Source: Angiostrongylus vasorum | Lineage: Eukaryota; Nematoda; Chromadorea; Rhabditida; Metastrongylidae | NCBI GenBank assembly: GCA_018806985.1 | Contig: JADANN010000434.1 | Span: 2,068,977-2,132,976, forward strand | Reading direction: 5' to 3' | Length of the DNA: 64,000 nt | Part shown: positions 1 to 13,600 of the stretch, one piece after another | Numbering within the stretch: the stretch's first letter is position 1 | Layout of the letters: the number at the start of each line of letters is the position of its first letter | Translations under genes and position numbers: made by a program | Notes under the pieces: model-generated | Told to the model about the DNA's origin: nothing | The model's input: the letters and a program-made list of their open reading frames with translations, nothing else | Database searches by the model: none

Positions 1-850
1 ACCTATCCCGAGCTACAGTTTTGTAGCCATTAGAAATGGATATTTGCCGTGCCAAGTTCCGGGACTCCTCCCTCTGCTCTCTTCCCTTGCACACGTTGGT
101 TGCTGTTCGAAACATGTTTCTTACAAACGCCCTTTTCGTGTGAGAGGGGGTGAGAGGAGAGGTAATGAACCAAGATGTTATTTCTACTTGGGTTTCAATA
201 GCACTTTGTAATTAGCCATTTTCTGACAGGTTAATTTGGACGTCCAGGAATGGAAGCGAGTTTTCTTTCGGTTTCTCTCTGATAAACTTGATATTCTCTG
301 ACTGTTTGTTCAACAACTCGAAACATTTGTCCATTTCCTCTTGTGTTGAGCAAAGGACAAAACAGTTATCTTTATATCTACAGTAGAGTAACGGCCCGAG
401 ATCGGTCACTGGTGCTTCCACCTTAGACATAAACGCAATGGCAACTCTTGGTGCCAGTCGCTGTTTCCATTGCCAACCCTGTTATTTGAGCGTAGAACTT
501 TCCGGACCATCTGAAGACTGTGCAGCTCAAGAATTCTTTCAAGAGTGCCATCAACTGCTCTATCTTGAAACAATACATGTTTATTTCTCCTTCGTGTTGT
601 GTAAGGAGTTCGAATATGGCTTGCATTGCGGAGTCATTCGACACGTTTGTATAAAGGGCGCTAACGTCGAACGACTCCATCACGTGTGCGCTGTTGGGCT
701 GCGCAGTACGTAGACGATCCAGAAAAATGTTTAAAAACCACGTTATCCTATCCGTTGGCCCGTTTGGCCCATCTACACACCTAATGATAGGTCTAACCTT
801 AAACAGTGATGGATCGGTAGACGCAAGATCATCGCTGGATACTTACTTAT
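1..850 (-). pseudogene. Penelope-like element reverse transcriptase fragment, decayed
   Basis: Minus-strand reading gives two RT blocks in different frames. Around 683-423 the protein reads SFDVSALYTNV, then FYAQITGLAM, matching the palm start of Penelope-like RTs. Around 430-212 it reads CRYKDNCFV followed by LPFLDVQINLSENG. The catalytic Y-x-D-D box is altered to YKDN, so this copy should be inactive. The related copy at 36050-37340 keeps an intact YIDD box. The fragment lies in a TRPM intron, antisense to that gene, and runs off the left edge, so the endonuclease part is not visible. Frameshift and motif loss are read directly; family assignment rests on known Penelope-like RT motifs. Confidence 0.8.
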
Positions 851-859
851 GAGTTTTTA

Positions 860-1215
860 TAAGGGCAGTATATAAGCCTGTTGTTCTGATGAGAGGGGCA
901 CATTACACTTCCATGTGAATTCTGTGTGGTTGGTCTCCACGCGACATACTCAGTGGAAGACTCATAGAAAGCGGTGAATGTGCAAAGAAGCTATTTTTGT
1001 GTTTAATGTGATTGAAATCTTGGTTTAGCGTTTTCTGTGATTGGTTATGGAGGTGTTTGGCCGAATAGATTGCTGGCAACTTGACCTTTCCAGGCTCTGA
1101 GAAAGGCGAAATCCGCTGAAACGTCAGCTCGTTTGCGAATAAAGAATAAAAAATAACACCTCGTATTTGCTCAACAAGAATACGAAGAATTAAGTGTTTG
1201 ACTTCGATAAACATT
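860..1215 (+). repeat. Penelope-like element 3' tail fragment
   Basis: This stretch aligns by eye with the tail of the plus-strand Penelope-like copy at 37086-37340. Shared pieces are a CAGTGGAAG block, a CCAGGCTC block, a GAAACGTCAGCT block near 1115 and a TAACACCTCGT block near 1155. It lies head-to-head with the minus-strand RT fragment at 1-850, so the local arrangement is inverted. No coding is visible. Confidence 0.6.
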
Positions 1216-1438
1216 CACTGTCATTGACAGCCATTCAAAAGTTACTAAATCATTGGTTTTGCTTCCATACTGCTTCAACTGTCCGGAGTTCTGCTACAGA
1301 TAGCTGACTGATACAAGCTTTTTGAAAGCGCTAACCCTTCCAAAAATATCTGCAGTTCGATAATTAGAGAGGCAGAATGAGGATCTGGTGCTTTTCCTGA
1401 AAGGTTTTAAATGTTCTTGTAGACACCGTCGTTGTCAG

Positions 1439-1626
1439 CTATGGCAAAGATGCGTGCCTTCTATGCCGCTCCTATTACCAAATTCTGGTTATGGTGCATC
1501 ACCTTCATCATATTTCTGACGCTCTTCTCATATGTTCTACTTATCGAGACACCCAGCAATCCAACCACTATCGAATACACTACACTGTCTTATATTGTTG
1601 TCTACATGGTCGAGCATATTCGTAAG
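1439..1626 (+). CDS. TRPM exon 1 of those visible: S2 helix
   Basis: The exon follows a TTGTCAG acceptor and ends at AAG|GTTCGG, phase 0. It encodes RAFYAAPITKFWL and a hydrophobic helix (FIIFLTLFSYVLLIE), matching the TRPM FYxAP...KFW segment at S2, then VVYMVEHIRK leading to the S2-S3 linker. A better-looking donor four bases earlier (GTAAGG) would break the frame to the next exon, so the later one was chosen. Confidence 0.85.
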
Positions 1627-4600
1627 GTTCGGTGCATATTTCCATTCATAAAACTGTTATAGTCACAAGTGTCTGAAATTGAGTATTTCTCAACTAATCT
1701 GTTATAATGTTAACCATACATTAGTGTTCACAATCCATAATGAGTAATGTCCATAATGTAGTCAGTTTTTATCAACCGCCTTCTATTTTTTTAATGACAG
1801 GGTATTATGTGAAACATAACCATAACCTTGTTGAGATATTTGCAAAACTTCTAACCACTAGTGTTTGCGATGAGGACCGAACGCGCTATTACCCTTTCCG
1901 GGGGGCTAACGTGTTCACCACCACACCATGCGAGTCCTTCGTTTCGCCTGTCTCTCAGCCATGTTATTGACCAATAGGCGCTATAAGCAATCACCGATCA
2001 ACGAGATTGACCTGGCTAGCACAGATCGTCATGAACCCAGTTAAACTGAAGCTGTGTTCTAAATCTCTCAGTTTTTATCTACTGCGTTCTGTTTTTTTAA
2101 TGTCAAGGCATTATGTGAAATATAACCAGAATGTTGCTGAGATATTTGCAAAAGGTCCGCTGGTGTTTGCGGTGGAGACCAAACATGCTATTACCCTTTG
2201 CGGGGACTAAGGCGTTGAGCACCACACAATGCGAGTCCTTCCTTTAATGTCCATCTTTTTTAGTCCATTATAATGATCAAAATATGTATTACTATCAGAT
2301 CCGAAATTTTTCAGCTCCTTCATCAGGAAACTTCGAAATTTAAAGAAAAATGCCGTGTTTTCTATACAAAGTAAGTCCATTTTCTATGTCTATTAGAAAT
2401 CATTGATTATTTTAATACTTCGATTAACAATAACGTAAAGAGTGAAAAAACAGGATAAAACTGTCGGCGTTGATCCCGAATGATGCGTCATGCATTCGAC
2501 TTCATTAAGCATCGTTTGGAGGTGATCGAATGCATATCTGGCCATTACAACGACTCGCGGTAGCCTACCGATGTATGGAGCCAGTGTTGCTATCCTTCCA
2601 GACAATTCTGGTACCAATTTGCCGACCAGCGAGGGATGGAAGACTTGTTGGGCTATGGGCGCGGGAATCGCTTCCACGTGTGTGTTGCACGGCGCCTCCT
2701 ACCACTGCGCCACACGCGCCCTTAACGCAAAGAGTAATGGACGGTATTCATGTATGATTTGTTTCACACTGCTTTTAAAAGTTCTTTCTTCTTTTCTTTT
2801 TAAAAAAAAAGAACCTCACTATAACACAAGAGCAACTACTCACCACCAACATTGGTGGGCGGTCTTTAATGCAACACTGCGGAACATAAGATCTTTCATT
2901 TTTTGCTGAAGTCTTTGAATTAGTTTCGAGCCATTTCTCGCAATGGTTTCAGATACTATAATATTTTAACCGCAGCCGCTCTATGGCTGTTTCTTGTCGG
3001 TTTTGCATTTCGAATGCAACCGTCACTACGACATTCCTATGGACGAGTGATTCTCTCGTGCAGTAATGTTCTGTGGTATATGAAGGTTAGCGTATTTTTT
3101 CGATTCTCTACGAAACTTCTCTTCGAGTTCTCTTTTCTTCCCATTTTACCAGACTATTTGATCGATCTTCGATCTCCGTTGCATTAACGGTTTTGTCCAA
3201 TAAGTTCATCTCTTAGTAAATTTTCTCACCATTCGTTTTATTATCGCATTGCGTTAAATCATAGCTGTGCCACAACATAACCAGACATCGCTTAGAGATC
3301 ATTTCCTCCTTGTTGAAGAAGCTGATTTGGAAAATGAAGGTGAAAGAGGGAATATTTTCAAATAGTCTAGAGATTGGTTGAGAGGAGGGAAAGCAAGGGC
3401 CTCAGTGGTGCAGTGGGTAACACGAAAGACCTCGAAAAGAGTACTCGCGTAGTCTAACCTTACTCAGCGTTTGAATTTCACAAATATTTCAACGTCATCA
3501 ACTTAGTTGTATTTCACGTATTACCCAGCAATGAGAAAATAATGGATAGTGAATGGGAAGTTATACACCGTGATTTGGACTGAAGCCTCAGGTTAAGTAC
3601 CTAGAATGCCGATTTGTGCTCCCCAGATCAATCCAGCTGATGCGGAATTGCTAATAGCAAATTTAGGTTGAAGTTTGGCTATGAGAAAGGCAAAACAAGT
3701 GCCTCAATGGTGCAGGGGGTAACAGGTGACCCTGCGGAAAGGGCGATCGTGGGTTCGAATATGGCGTAGAGTCTGAATTTAGCAAATATCTCAGCATCAT
3801 TGTGGTTGTATTTCACACACTACCCTACCATGAAAAAGTAACAGCGGCAAATAAAATGTTACACATAGTCTACACATTGTTTTCTTGATGTGAGAAACAT
3901 TTCAATCTTCGAATTTTTCCGGAAGATTTGCGTTGCTTGTAGGTCAAGCTTCTGAAGTTTAGCTCATATTAGTTCTACAAGGGACTTTATCTCACTTTTC
4001 CAACCATTGAGTGCCACATTGCTTGGAAGTATAAATTCTTCTGCGTCAACGAAGTCGAATATTCCAGGTACTCGAGTATCTCTCAGCGCATCCGTTACTC
4101 GGTCCGTACATTCAAATGGCAGCAAAAAATGGTCGTCTCTATGTTCTACATTATTGTTCTTCTATTAGTTACGTTGATGGCGTTCGGTGTTTCACGTCAA
4201 GCGATCACTTATCCACATGAGAAATGGAACTGGTTACTAGTACGGTACGGAACTTATTTGTGCTACACTACAAACCCAGTGTTTTTTACCTGGGTATGGA
4301 ATTGTTGCCGGTTTTCACCCATCCACAGTAGGTTCTGACACGTATAAATTTTGACATTTCCATTAGGAAACTTAGGCAAAGTAAACCAAAGCGAGGTATC
4401 ATTGTTTTTTTAGTAACATACTAGCCAGTGGCTGACATGGCGATGAGCTAAACGCTAGCACGGCTTTCTTGCCCAATCTACGATGAGTGAAAATTGGAAT
4501 GAAGTCCACACCATTGCTTCTGATTTGTGCATGTTATCCATTTATGTACTGGAACTGACAAGGAAAATCATGGTCGTGGAAATGCGTAGCGCAGCGTTTA

Positions 4601-7600
4601 GAGGTGATATGTCGTGGGACTAAATATAGATTAAATCGCCCCTGGGATGCTCAATAGAATCAAGTGCATAACGTGTACCCTAAATCAAAGAAGAATACAT
4701 CATCTTTTTTTAAAGCCAACTGCATCGCCATTCCTTCGTTGTCAATGATTTAACACAGAAAATTGACATTTTTTGGGTCTTATTTTTATTTCTTATAGAA
4801 ATATCTTTTACAAGCCGTATTTTATGCTTTATGGTGAAGTTTACGCTGGTGAAATTGATACCTGTGGAGACGAAGGTGATTTTATCTGCGTGTTCATCTT
4901 CGGATTTAATTTTTGTAATCTTTCTCAGCTCTGTAGTTGATTTGAAATTTAGCTTGGAGATCATTCAGAAAGGGTGACACGTTCGAAGGTGACAGCACTA
5001 ATCATGACCTTATCGATGGGTGTTGTGGTAGTGGAATAGTGAGGCATGATTGACAGTGTTCCTAAAACCGCCTTTTTCCTATATTTTTTGTTGGTCGCCT
5101 GTCCGTTAAAATAAATGTTGTTTAAGTTGATTTAAGAAGAATAGCCGATTTCGAAGAACCATTATAATATGCTATAATTCGGATTAAATACAGCTATATC
5201 AGCTGAAGTGAATACCGTAAGAATTGACATTTTTCCCAACGAGGTACAAGATAATTTACTTGGATACTTGGATACATGGTTTTTTTTTCCCCTCGCCATC
5301 GCCTTCCATAGTCGTGGTTTTATTTGAGCATGGTGATGCGTGCCAGCCTCATACCATGATCAGTAAAACAACAGCAGATGCGGGTTCAGTTGATTAACTT
5401 TATTACCGAACACATCCGCTCAAGGTATAGGTGGCCGTACTAGGAGACGTTTACATTCTCGCGGAGTCCACTCCACAGTTCTTTTCGTCCATTTGTCATC
5501 TGTTCTTATCATTATGTGACCGGCTTATCTACGTTTCGCTATCGATGTATATTCTTCTGGATCTCGAAAATGTGACAAATTTCGAAGATCAGAGCGCATT
5601 CCAGCTAGATATTGAGAGTGCCCGTTTTATTTCAGAAGACATCGCTCAAGCGCTCTGTGAGTAGTGTGAAGTATTCTTGACATGGTCGAATTATCAGCTC
5701 CCGTCTCTGCATCATAACAGAGCCCTCGGAGAACCGTTGAATCGATTTCCTTTTTTTCCCTTTTGAAGGTAGGCTATCGAAGGGTTTGCGAGAACTACAT
5801 GTAAGTTGTGACTTCCAACTTTAAGGAAGTTCGCGGTAATATTATCCAGTCCTGAACCTGTGCCTCTTTTCATGTTTTCTATCGCAACTCGAGCCTCCGT
5901 TGGAAGAATTCCAGGTGGTTTTTTCTCTAGCGAGGGTATTAGGGTCCAGGACAGGGGTTGTAGAACGGAAAAGGTTGGTGTAGAATGTTTCTCCTATTAA
6001 TTCCATATCATGGCGGGAAGTTTTGACGATCCCATCCTCGTTCATCAGGGCTGACAGCGGAACATTATAATCACACAAGTCCCAACGGCATTTTTTCAGA
6101 CTGCTTCATTTCACTGCTGCTTCCAGTAGTTTCTTCTGCTTGTACCGCTGTAGAAATTCCTGCAAAGCTATTCTGCAGGTGTCATTTATTACTAGCCATG
6201 TCAGAAGTGTTGCAGTAGGATCAAGCTTCAGTTTCCCTCTCTTTTCGAGCAACTCCTTAGTAGTGACGAAGATGCGATCCGATCTTATTGCTTGAGGAAC
6301 TGAGGCGAATTCTGCACAGCTTTTCAGTCCTTCGACAAGCAGCTCGTATTCTTCGGTTGGGTCTTCTTTAATCTGCCATTCACGTTTGGTTCGTTCAGAA
6401 TGTTCTCGTCGTATACAGCTAGGCATTTTCCTCGTGGTCGACGAAGAGAATTCTTTTCCAACCTACGGCCAAATCGAATTTTCGCGCGAAGGCGGTGATC
6501 GGTACCAGTATAGAATGATGGGACTACCAATGTGTTAAGTAGGCACCATCTTCTGTTTGTCAGAATGTGATCGGTGTCCGCATGAGTTATGCCGTTAGGA
6601 GACTCCCATGTCCAGCCGCGGCTTTCTTTCTCCTGGAAATACGAGTTTCTATGGACGAGACGTTCTGCAAACAGGAGTCCAGCGAGACAGTTTCCATTCT
6701 CACTTCTTCCTCCTAATCCAAAACGTCCGATCCTGTATTCGCCTCTCGTTAGCCTTTCCTATTCTGGCGTTGAAGTCTCCGACAACAAATTTATGATGTG
6801 CTTTATCATTACGGATCACTTCCTCCAACTGATAGTAGAACGCACTTAATTCGTACACATCAGCTGCATCGATCGGTGAGTAACAATTGACGATTGTGAC
6901 TTTCTTATGACGCGTCGGTTGAAGGCGGAGGAGGACTATGCAAGGGGAAAGGATCTCGTATGAGTCAAAGAGATGGACAATGAACGGGTGGACAACAAAG
7001 CCTACGGCGCTGACATTTCGTAACGGGACATTTTCTTCACGGATCACCAGAGACCCGTTGTTTAGTTGGCGTATGTCGGTCTTCTTGATTTTTTGTTTCT
7101 TAGAGTGCGATCACATGAAATTCAGTGCGATCTGCGGCTACAAGAAGGACGTGAAGATCGACGTCTGTGGAGAGCGTTCTGGCATCATACATGCAGAGTA
7201 AGAAATAATCTCCATGGTGAGTCGTGCGTGTGTTCGTCAGATCCAGTTTCAATGACGTCCTGCGTAACCCAAGATTTTTCTGGCCTCTCACTGATCGTCT
7301 CATGGCCTGACCTCATAGACGGGAGCACCCAGTGTGCGGGGTATTGAGGCTGGCCTATTCCTGGTTATGCAATTTGATCCTCTCCAGAGTCCTGACTCAA
7401 CCTTGGAAGGCGTTTCCAGGTCTTCACTACGAGGTGAATCCGAGACAGGTTTGATTTCGGCGGCGAATCTTTCGCTCCGTCTCAAACTCGGGTAATTAAA
7501 CCTTGGGTGTTCAGCAACTTTATTTATTTGATGGTAGTAAAATTCTAGACTTCTGGAGCCCACGAGTATTTTGAGAGTAGGCAAATCAGTAGCTTATTTT

Positions 7601-10600
7601 CTAATGATTTTCTTAGCAAGTACGTAGTAATTATTAATTGTTATTGCATGAATATGTGATGGTTACTTGGCGAGAGGCTAATGGACTATGTTTATAAGGC
7701 GGACTTGCATTCTAGGGAATCACTTAGATGAGGTAGAGTTTTAAAACACAATTGCTTCAACATCTTAAAGCTGTATTATTCAACCTATTTTCTTGCGTTT
7801 CCATGCATTAATATTGCGTTCTTCTTGTTGATGACTGTGGGAATTGAGGATTTAAATTCCGGGTGAATTTTTTCGAAAACTGGGTAATTTTCTTGCATAT
7901 GAAAGCATAGAACACACTTCATACATGCAGTGATGGACATTTATTTAGGAAACCTTCTGGTCCCTTCATTTCTACATCTCTTTCAAATGATGAACAATTG
8001 TTGATTTGTTATCTCGTTATTCTTCCACTTCTCCAGTTGTTTTTTCGAGGGTCGCCTTCGATAAAAAACGTTCAGCTGTTCGTTGTTACTCTCTCTTAAA
8101 TACTCACGTCCTTCTTCGTCACTAAGTGTTCCTAGCTCTGTTAGGGAAGTTTTCAGACGTTTTACACTGTCTGCTTTCGGAAGTCCTTCGTTGGCTTTCT
8201 TACACTTTGTTTGCATTTCGATCTGCTTTTGCTGCAGTATGCCCAAATCAGAATTTATGAAGTTAAATGACGGAAATTTCTTCCCTTGAGAGAATCATTT
8301 CCGCAAGTCTTAAAAGATTGCAAGATAAGGAAAAATTCCTGTATGCCCAATAATTGCGTTATAAAGAAGCTATTAAATGTTTCGCAAAAAATCGACAATC
8401 TAGGAACGCACATTTGTTAGGAAATGTTGTCGTATGATCTTTAGTAAAAGAAGAGTCGGCCATTATTTTTCAGCAAACCTAATAATTACCGAATTGGGCA
8501 AGTGAATAACAGCCGACGACCAATCATCGTATAGGGAAAGGCGGTCTTGGCCATTTGTCAGTTATTAACTACATGTCGTATTAGTATGGTGAAGCTTAGA
8601 AAAACAATAGTTGTGACTTTGCTCCTTTGAATCAAATTTCAGGAACGAATTGTGTTCCCGGGGGGATGGATACCACCAGTTTTGATGACGATTTTTCTGT
8701 TAGTCGCTAACATCCTTCTTATCAACATGCTCATTGCTATTTTCAAGTGAGTTCCTTTTTGTTGACTTTATGTAATTACAGATACGATATATTATGAGTG
8801 AACAATTACACTAAGGATTGTTAACCTTTTATTTGCTAGCTACCATAATTTTTTCACGACATGGTATGATGTTAAATACAACCGCAACAATGCTGAGATA
8901 TTGGAAAAGGCCTAATGAAAAAAACGGAGAGCAAGGGCCTCAGTGTTACAGTATGTAACACGCGAGACCCCTGAAACGGTAATCCTGGTTCGATCTGACC
9001 CGCGGACCAAGTTTTTCGAATATTTCAGCAACGGATTATAAATTCGTCGTTTTCTATCTCAGCAATGGCGAAATTGGTAAACAGCATACGTTTACTTCCG
9101 TACAATAACAAACATGGAACACAACCGTAGCCGACGTTTCGGCAGAATTGCCTTCTTCAGAGCCGTTTTTTTCCCTGTCTTCCACCGCGGAAAACGATTA
9201 CCGTCAACCATATGCGACTCTGAGCGGCTGGTCTTCCTCGGTGGCAGACAGGGAAAAAGCTGCCCTGAAGAAGGTGATTCTGCCGAAATGTCAGCTGCGG
9301 TTGTGTTGTATGTGTGTTGTTGTATGGAAGTGAACGTATGCTGTTTAAGAACCTCGCGATTGCTGAGAAAGAAAACTACGAATTTATAGTCCAATGCCGA
9401 GGTTAATAGAAAGTCGATTCTGGGAACTATCTACAACGTTGTTTTGTATTTTACAGAGTACTGTGCTGTGGAAAATTATAACAAACAATAAATAAAACGT
9501 TAACATTGTGATTTCGTCTACATCCTCAGCTTAACTGTGTTCAATGCCTATTTATGCTCACCAGATCAATCCCGCTGATTGGTGATTGTTGTTGGCAGCG
9601 TTAGATAGAAAACTAGCTGAGAGAAACGCAAAGCAGGAGCCTCAGTGGTGCAGTGTGTAACGCATGATCCCCCGGAAAGTATAATCGTGGTTCGATCTGG
9701 CCTGGGGTCCAAATTTTGCAAATATCTCAGCATCATTGTGGTTGTGCATGAGGGATTATTTCTATCAGAAATGTGGGCCTGAAATAGAACACCAGGTATG
9801 CGCATTAATTGCCACTGTGATTCCACCATATGTATATTTTTTATCTCCTAAAGTATCTACATATGCATACATATAAATAATGTAGTATATATGTAATATA
9901 ATATGGATGTCTACATGTTGAGTAGCTGCGTTTGTTTTAGTAACATCTTCAACGAAACCAACATTCGATCACATGAAGTGTGGCTGTTTCAACGTTACGG
10001 GCAGGTTCGTTACCAGTAAAGTTTTTTCTTAACCACATTAGGTTTGATCATATCTACGTACATACTTACTTTGATACATGGATTGTTCATCTTCACGAGC
10101 AATGCGGGGTTCAACACATTTTCCATTCGTCTTTTTCCTCGCGCAGTCGACGTCTATGATGGTGGTCTGCTTCGAAGATGGGGACGTTCACAGGACGCAA
10201 TCCGTGATCCTTGCTTGGAATTCGTCACGCCAATGCAGTTGTTTGACGTGAGCCATGTACATGTCGTCATATCCTGTGATCAGGTGAAGTCTAAAAGTGC
10301 GCTTTCATCCTCATGCAGTCCACTTCTGCAGTTTTTACCCACTTGCTTTTATTATCCTATGACCTGCCCATCTTTGTTTTATTATCGATGTATATTCTCT
10401 TGGATATAGTAGAACATTATAATCGCGGAAGTCTCGACTACCCCACTTCTACATTTTTTGAGCACCATCTTCTGTTCGTGAGAATGAGGTCGAGTAAGTA
10501 TTAGCCGCGTTGTTGGGAAACTCCCCTTATATATAGGCGATATGCTTTGTTCTCGAAAAACGGGTTACTGTAGAAGAGATGAGCTTAGACATAACTGCTG

Positions 10601-13600
10601 CAAGACGCTTTCCACTTCTACTTCGATCTCCTATTCCAAATTTTTGTGTTTTTATACATTTTCGTCGACTTTTCCTGTTTTATCGTTAAATTCTCTAACG
10701 ACAATTTCATAAACAGATTTCTCGTTGCGGATAACTTCCTCCATCTAATTATGGAACGTACCTTGTTTCGCCTCATCGGCTGCACAAACTGGAAAGTAGC
10801 AGTTGGTGATACTGACTTTACCGACTTTCATTGCCTCGAAGTTTGGAGACAAAGACTAGCCAAGCGAGGTGATAGCATAAGGTGACATCATGGGCAGCAG
10901 ATGAGTATATAAGAAAAACTGTCGTCACCAAAATATCGTGATCTAACTTCCATCCGCGAATGACAAGTTTTCGTTATATAATTGCCATATTTCGATGTTC
11001 CTGCCTTTGTCCCTAATAAGGCGATCGCATTGAGCACTAATGATCTCGAGCACTGAGTGAAGAACGGTGTCTAAAGTATTCTGACGGCGTGTCATGGTTA
11101 TGTTCTTTTTGTTCCCGTTCCAGTGATATCTTGTTTAACCCTAGATTTGATTGCGTCGCATCGGTTGCCTCACCACCTAACGTCGTAGGCAGGAGCGTCT
11201 TGTGTGCGCGCTATTTAGGCTGGATTGTTGCTGATTGAGCAGTTTGTGGTTCACTGGAGTGTCAAAGACAGCTGAGCTAGAGGTTTTTTGAAATGCTCAG
11301 TACTAGGAGTAGCAATAGTGTATCAAAGAGATATTTGCTACCTTGCGATTAGTTTGATATCAGAACGGTGATGAATCTCGTTGTTGGTTTTCTCGTAGCG
11401 GGGCTTCCGGATGTAAATGTCGAACATCTAGACTTGGGAGATCCTGTGTAGGATAACATGGTGCTGTACGTGGCTGATGGAAAAAATTCCATAAGCAACG
11501 AAACACCTCTTCATCGCAGTGAAGACGCTAATACTTGGAGATACGTGTTCATTGATCTAGTTTTTTAATTCGAGACTTTTTTGTCGTCTGTGTTTATTAA
11601 CCTGAGGAAAGCATTGATCCGATTTCTTCTGTAGGTGAAAAAATATCAATGTATGTCGCAATATGTGTTGTACATAACTTAATAATTGTAAAAGAGAAAA
11701 GGGAAATGATTAAAGCATATTCGCATGACACGAGGAACGAGTTTGATGACCTATGACCAGCAATGAACCCTGGGACAATGTTGGAATCCGAAAAGAAATC
11801 GGATACAATTCAGTTTACTTTCACGAGTTAATTTTCCACCGAAACTTTTTTGAAGGTGAGCTAAAGTGAATACCACAACTCATCTATGCAGTGGACAGAG
11901 CACCACTTAAGCTCTGAAACACCCCACACATTCGAAAACTTACATGAAGAAAATGACCTGCGTCACTTTTACTTTCGTCAGTTCTAGATCAAATCGACTG
12001 GAAACCCAATAAAGTCTCTATCTAACCCTAGCGTCAATATTCTCCCCAATGCACTGCGTTCTCTCAATTGTTAAGAAGAGCCTCGCATTCTTCGCATTCT
12101 TCGTAGTCCTCTGTTCTCCGCTTTTGGGGTGGTTGTACCAACGGATAGTCGCTAAAGTTTTGCTGAATGGTAGCTTAACATGCAACTGCGCTTCTGAGTG
12201 AAGATGTTGGAGCTCTTTGGATCGGTGATTATACTGCAGGATGAACGGTTGGTATACATTGTACTGTAACACGCAATTAATTACACCTCCCAGCCTAGGA
12301 AGCAAATCACCATGCAGAAATTAGTTTATTTAAAGTTTTACTTTAAAACGAAGAAAATCCGTGGAATGACATTTAATGTTAAGGTAATGGAATACAACGA
12401 CACACCTCTGCTTCCACCGCCATTCACCATTCTGGCGTATATTGCTCGACTGTTCTGCTTTTGCAAGGTTCATTTTACAGTGCCATATTCCTCGCGTCGA
12501 ACACTCGTGACTTTTTTCATAGAACATTTGCTCAACGTTTTAAAGACGCTACATTTTTGTTGTCATTTAATGCATGCTGCTACTTGTTACCACCCAAATA
12601 CATCCCCATTCGTCTCTATAGGACCGCCACTTGTTCAGTGGGCTTCTTTCCCTCAAATGACACGACGGGCGTTATACTTTTTGGTTCGATGCCCTTTCAC
12701 ACCTTTTTTAAGGGAAGAGTTAAACACGGATTGTTCGCAAGGGCCTGCTGTACCCTAGGTTTACTTCTAGCTGGGCTTCCTGTCAAATCTGAACTCATTC
12801 ACCGTTTGTGTAACCTTGATGAGATGAACCTCCTTGGACATCGTTGCGGGGGCACAGAGATGCTTCCGGTCACGACAAGATGGTAAACCTTTTTGTTGAG
12901 TGCTTTACTAGGTACTAATAAGGAATAATGTTGACTGTATGGTTTGAAATGTGGTGTGCGGACACTATGTCATTGACTTAAACAGTAAATTATACTTTTT
13001 TAAGAAGAAACCACTGAGCAATGGAAAAGAGCGCGATGATGTTGTTACAAACTGCTCAACAAGTAGGTGGTGTTCATTTATATATGGTTAGTTATTGGAG
13101 GCGTCACGAATTATAGGTGACGCGACGCCCTTCTCTAGTCTATTCATCTTTTTTAAAATACTTTCTCGATTTCAACTTGAGGAAAGAGACTTGACTTGAA
13201 CTTCCTCCGTAACTGTGGGAAAGTGAGTTATATGTAACCCATGTTGCACTAAGCGGGGTAGGATAATGAAAAACTAAACAAAAAAAAGCACCTCCATTAA
13301 GAGAACGCGATTTATACACTATTCGAGAACCTACAATTTTTGGTGTTTAGGTGATTTTCCATTTATTTTTTAGAACTTCATCTAAGCGCCGAAGAATTGC
13401 GAGAATTGCACGACTTCGAAGAGGATTGCATGGATGAGTTGACTCGGAAGAGGCTTCGGAATGAAAAGGGCAATTCCGCCGACGTTTGGATAAATTCACT
13501 AGAACTGTACGTCACTATTGTAGTACCAAGATTTTTTCTGAACACCTGTTGTAGATCTGTGGTTGGATAAGTTACGGAATCAGAACGAACACTAGCAGAT

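Noticed and set aside
3700..3775. tRNA gene
   Set aside because: The A and B boxes fit, but the sequence does not close into a cloverleaf and recurs many times with a common 3' body, so it is a SINE head.
9114..9389. Protein-coding ORFs on both strands around 9.1-9.4 kb
   Set aside because: They arise from the palindrome; the two strands give nearly the same readings.
9448..9492. A TRPM exon starting AGTACTGTGCTGTGGAAA after TTTTACAG
   Set aside because: Out of phase with exon 6 and soon hits a stop; the true exon 7 is 9941-10004.
12312..12886. Long plus-strand ORFs treated as whole proteins
   Set aside because: Only 12384-12467 matches TRPM; the rest is intron and S3 repeat.
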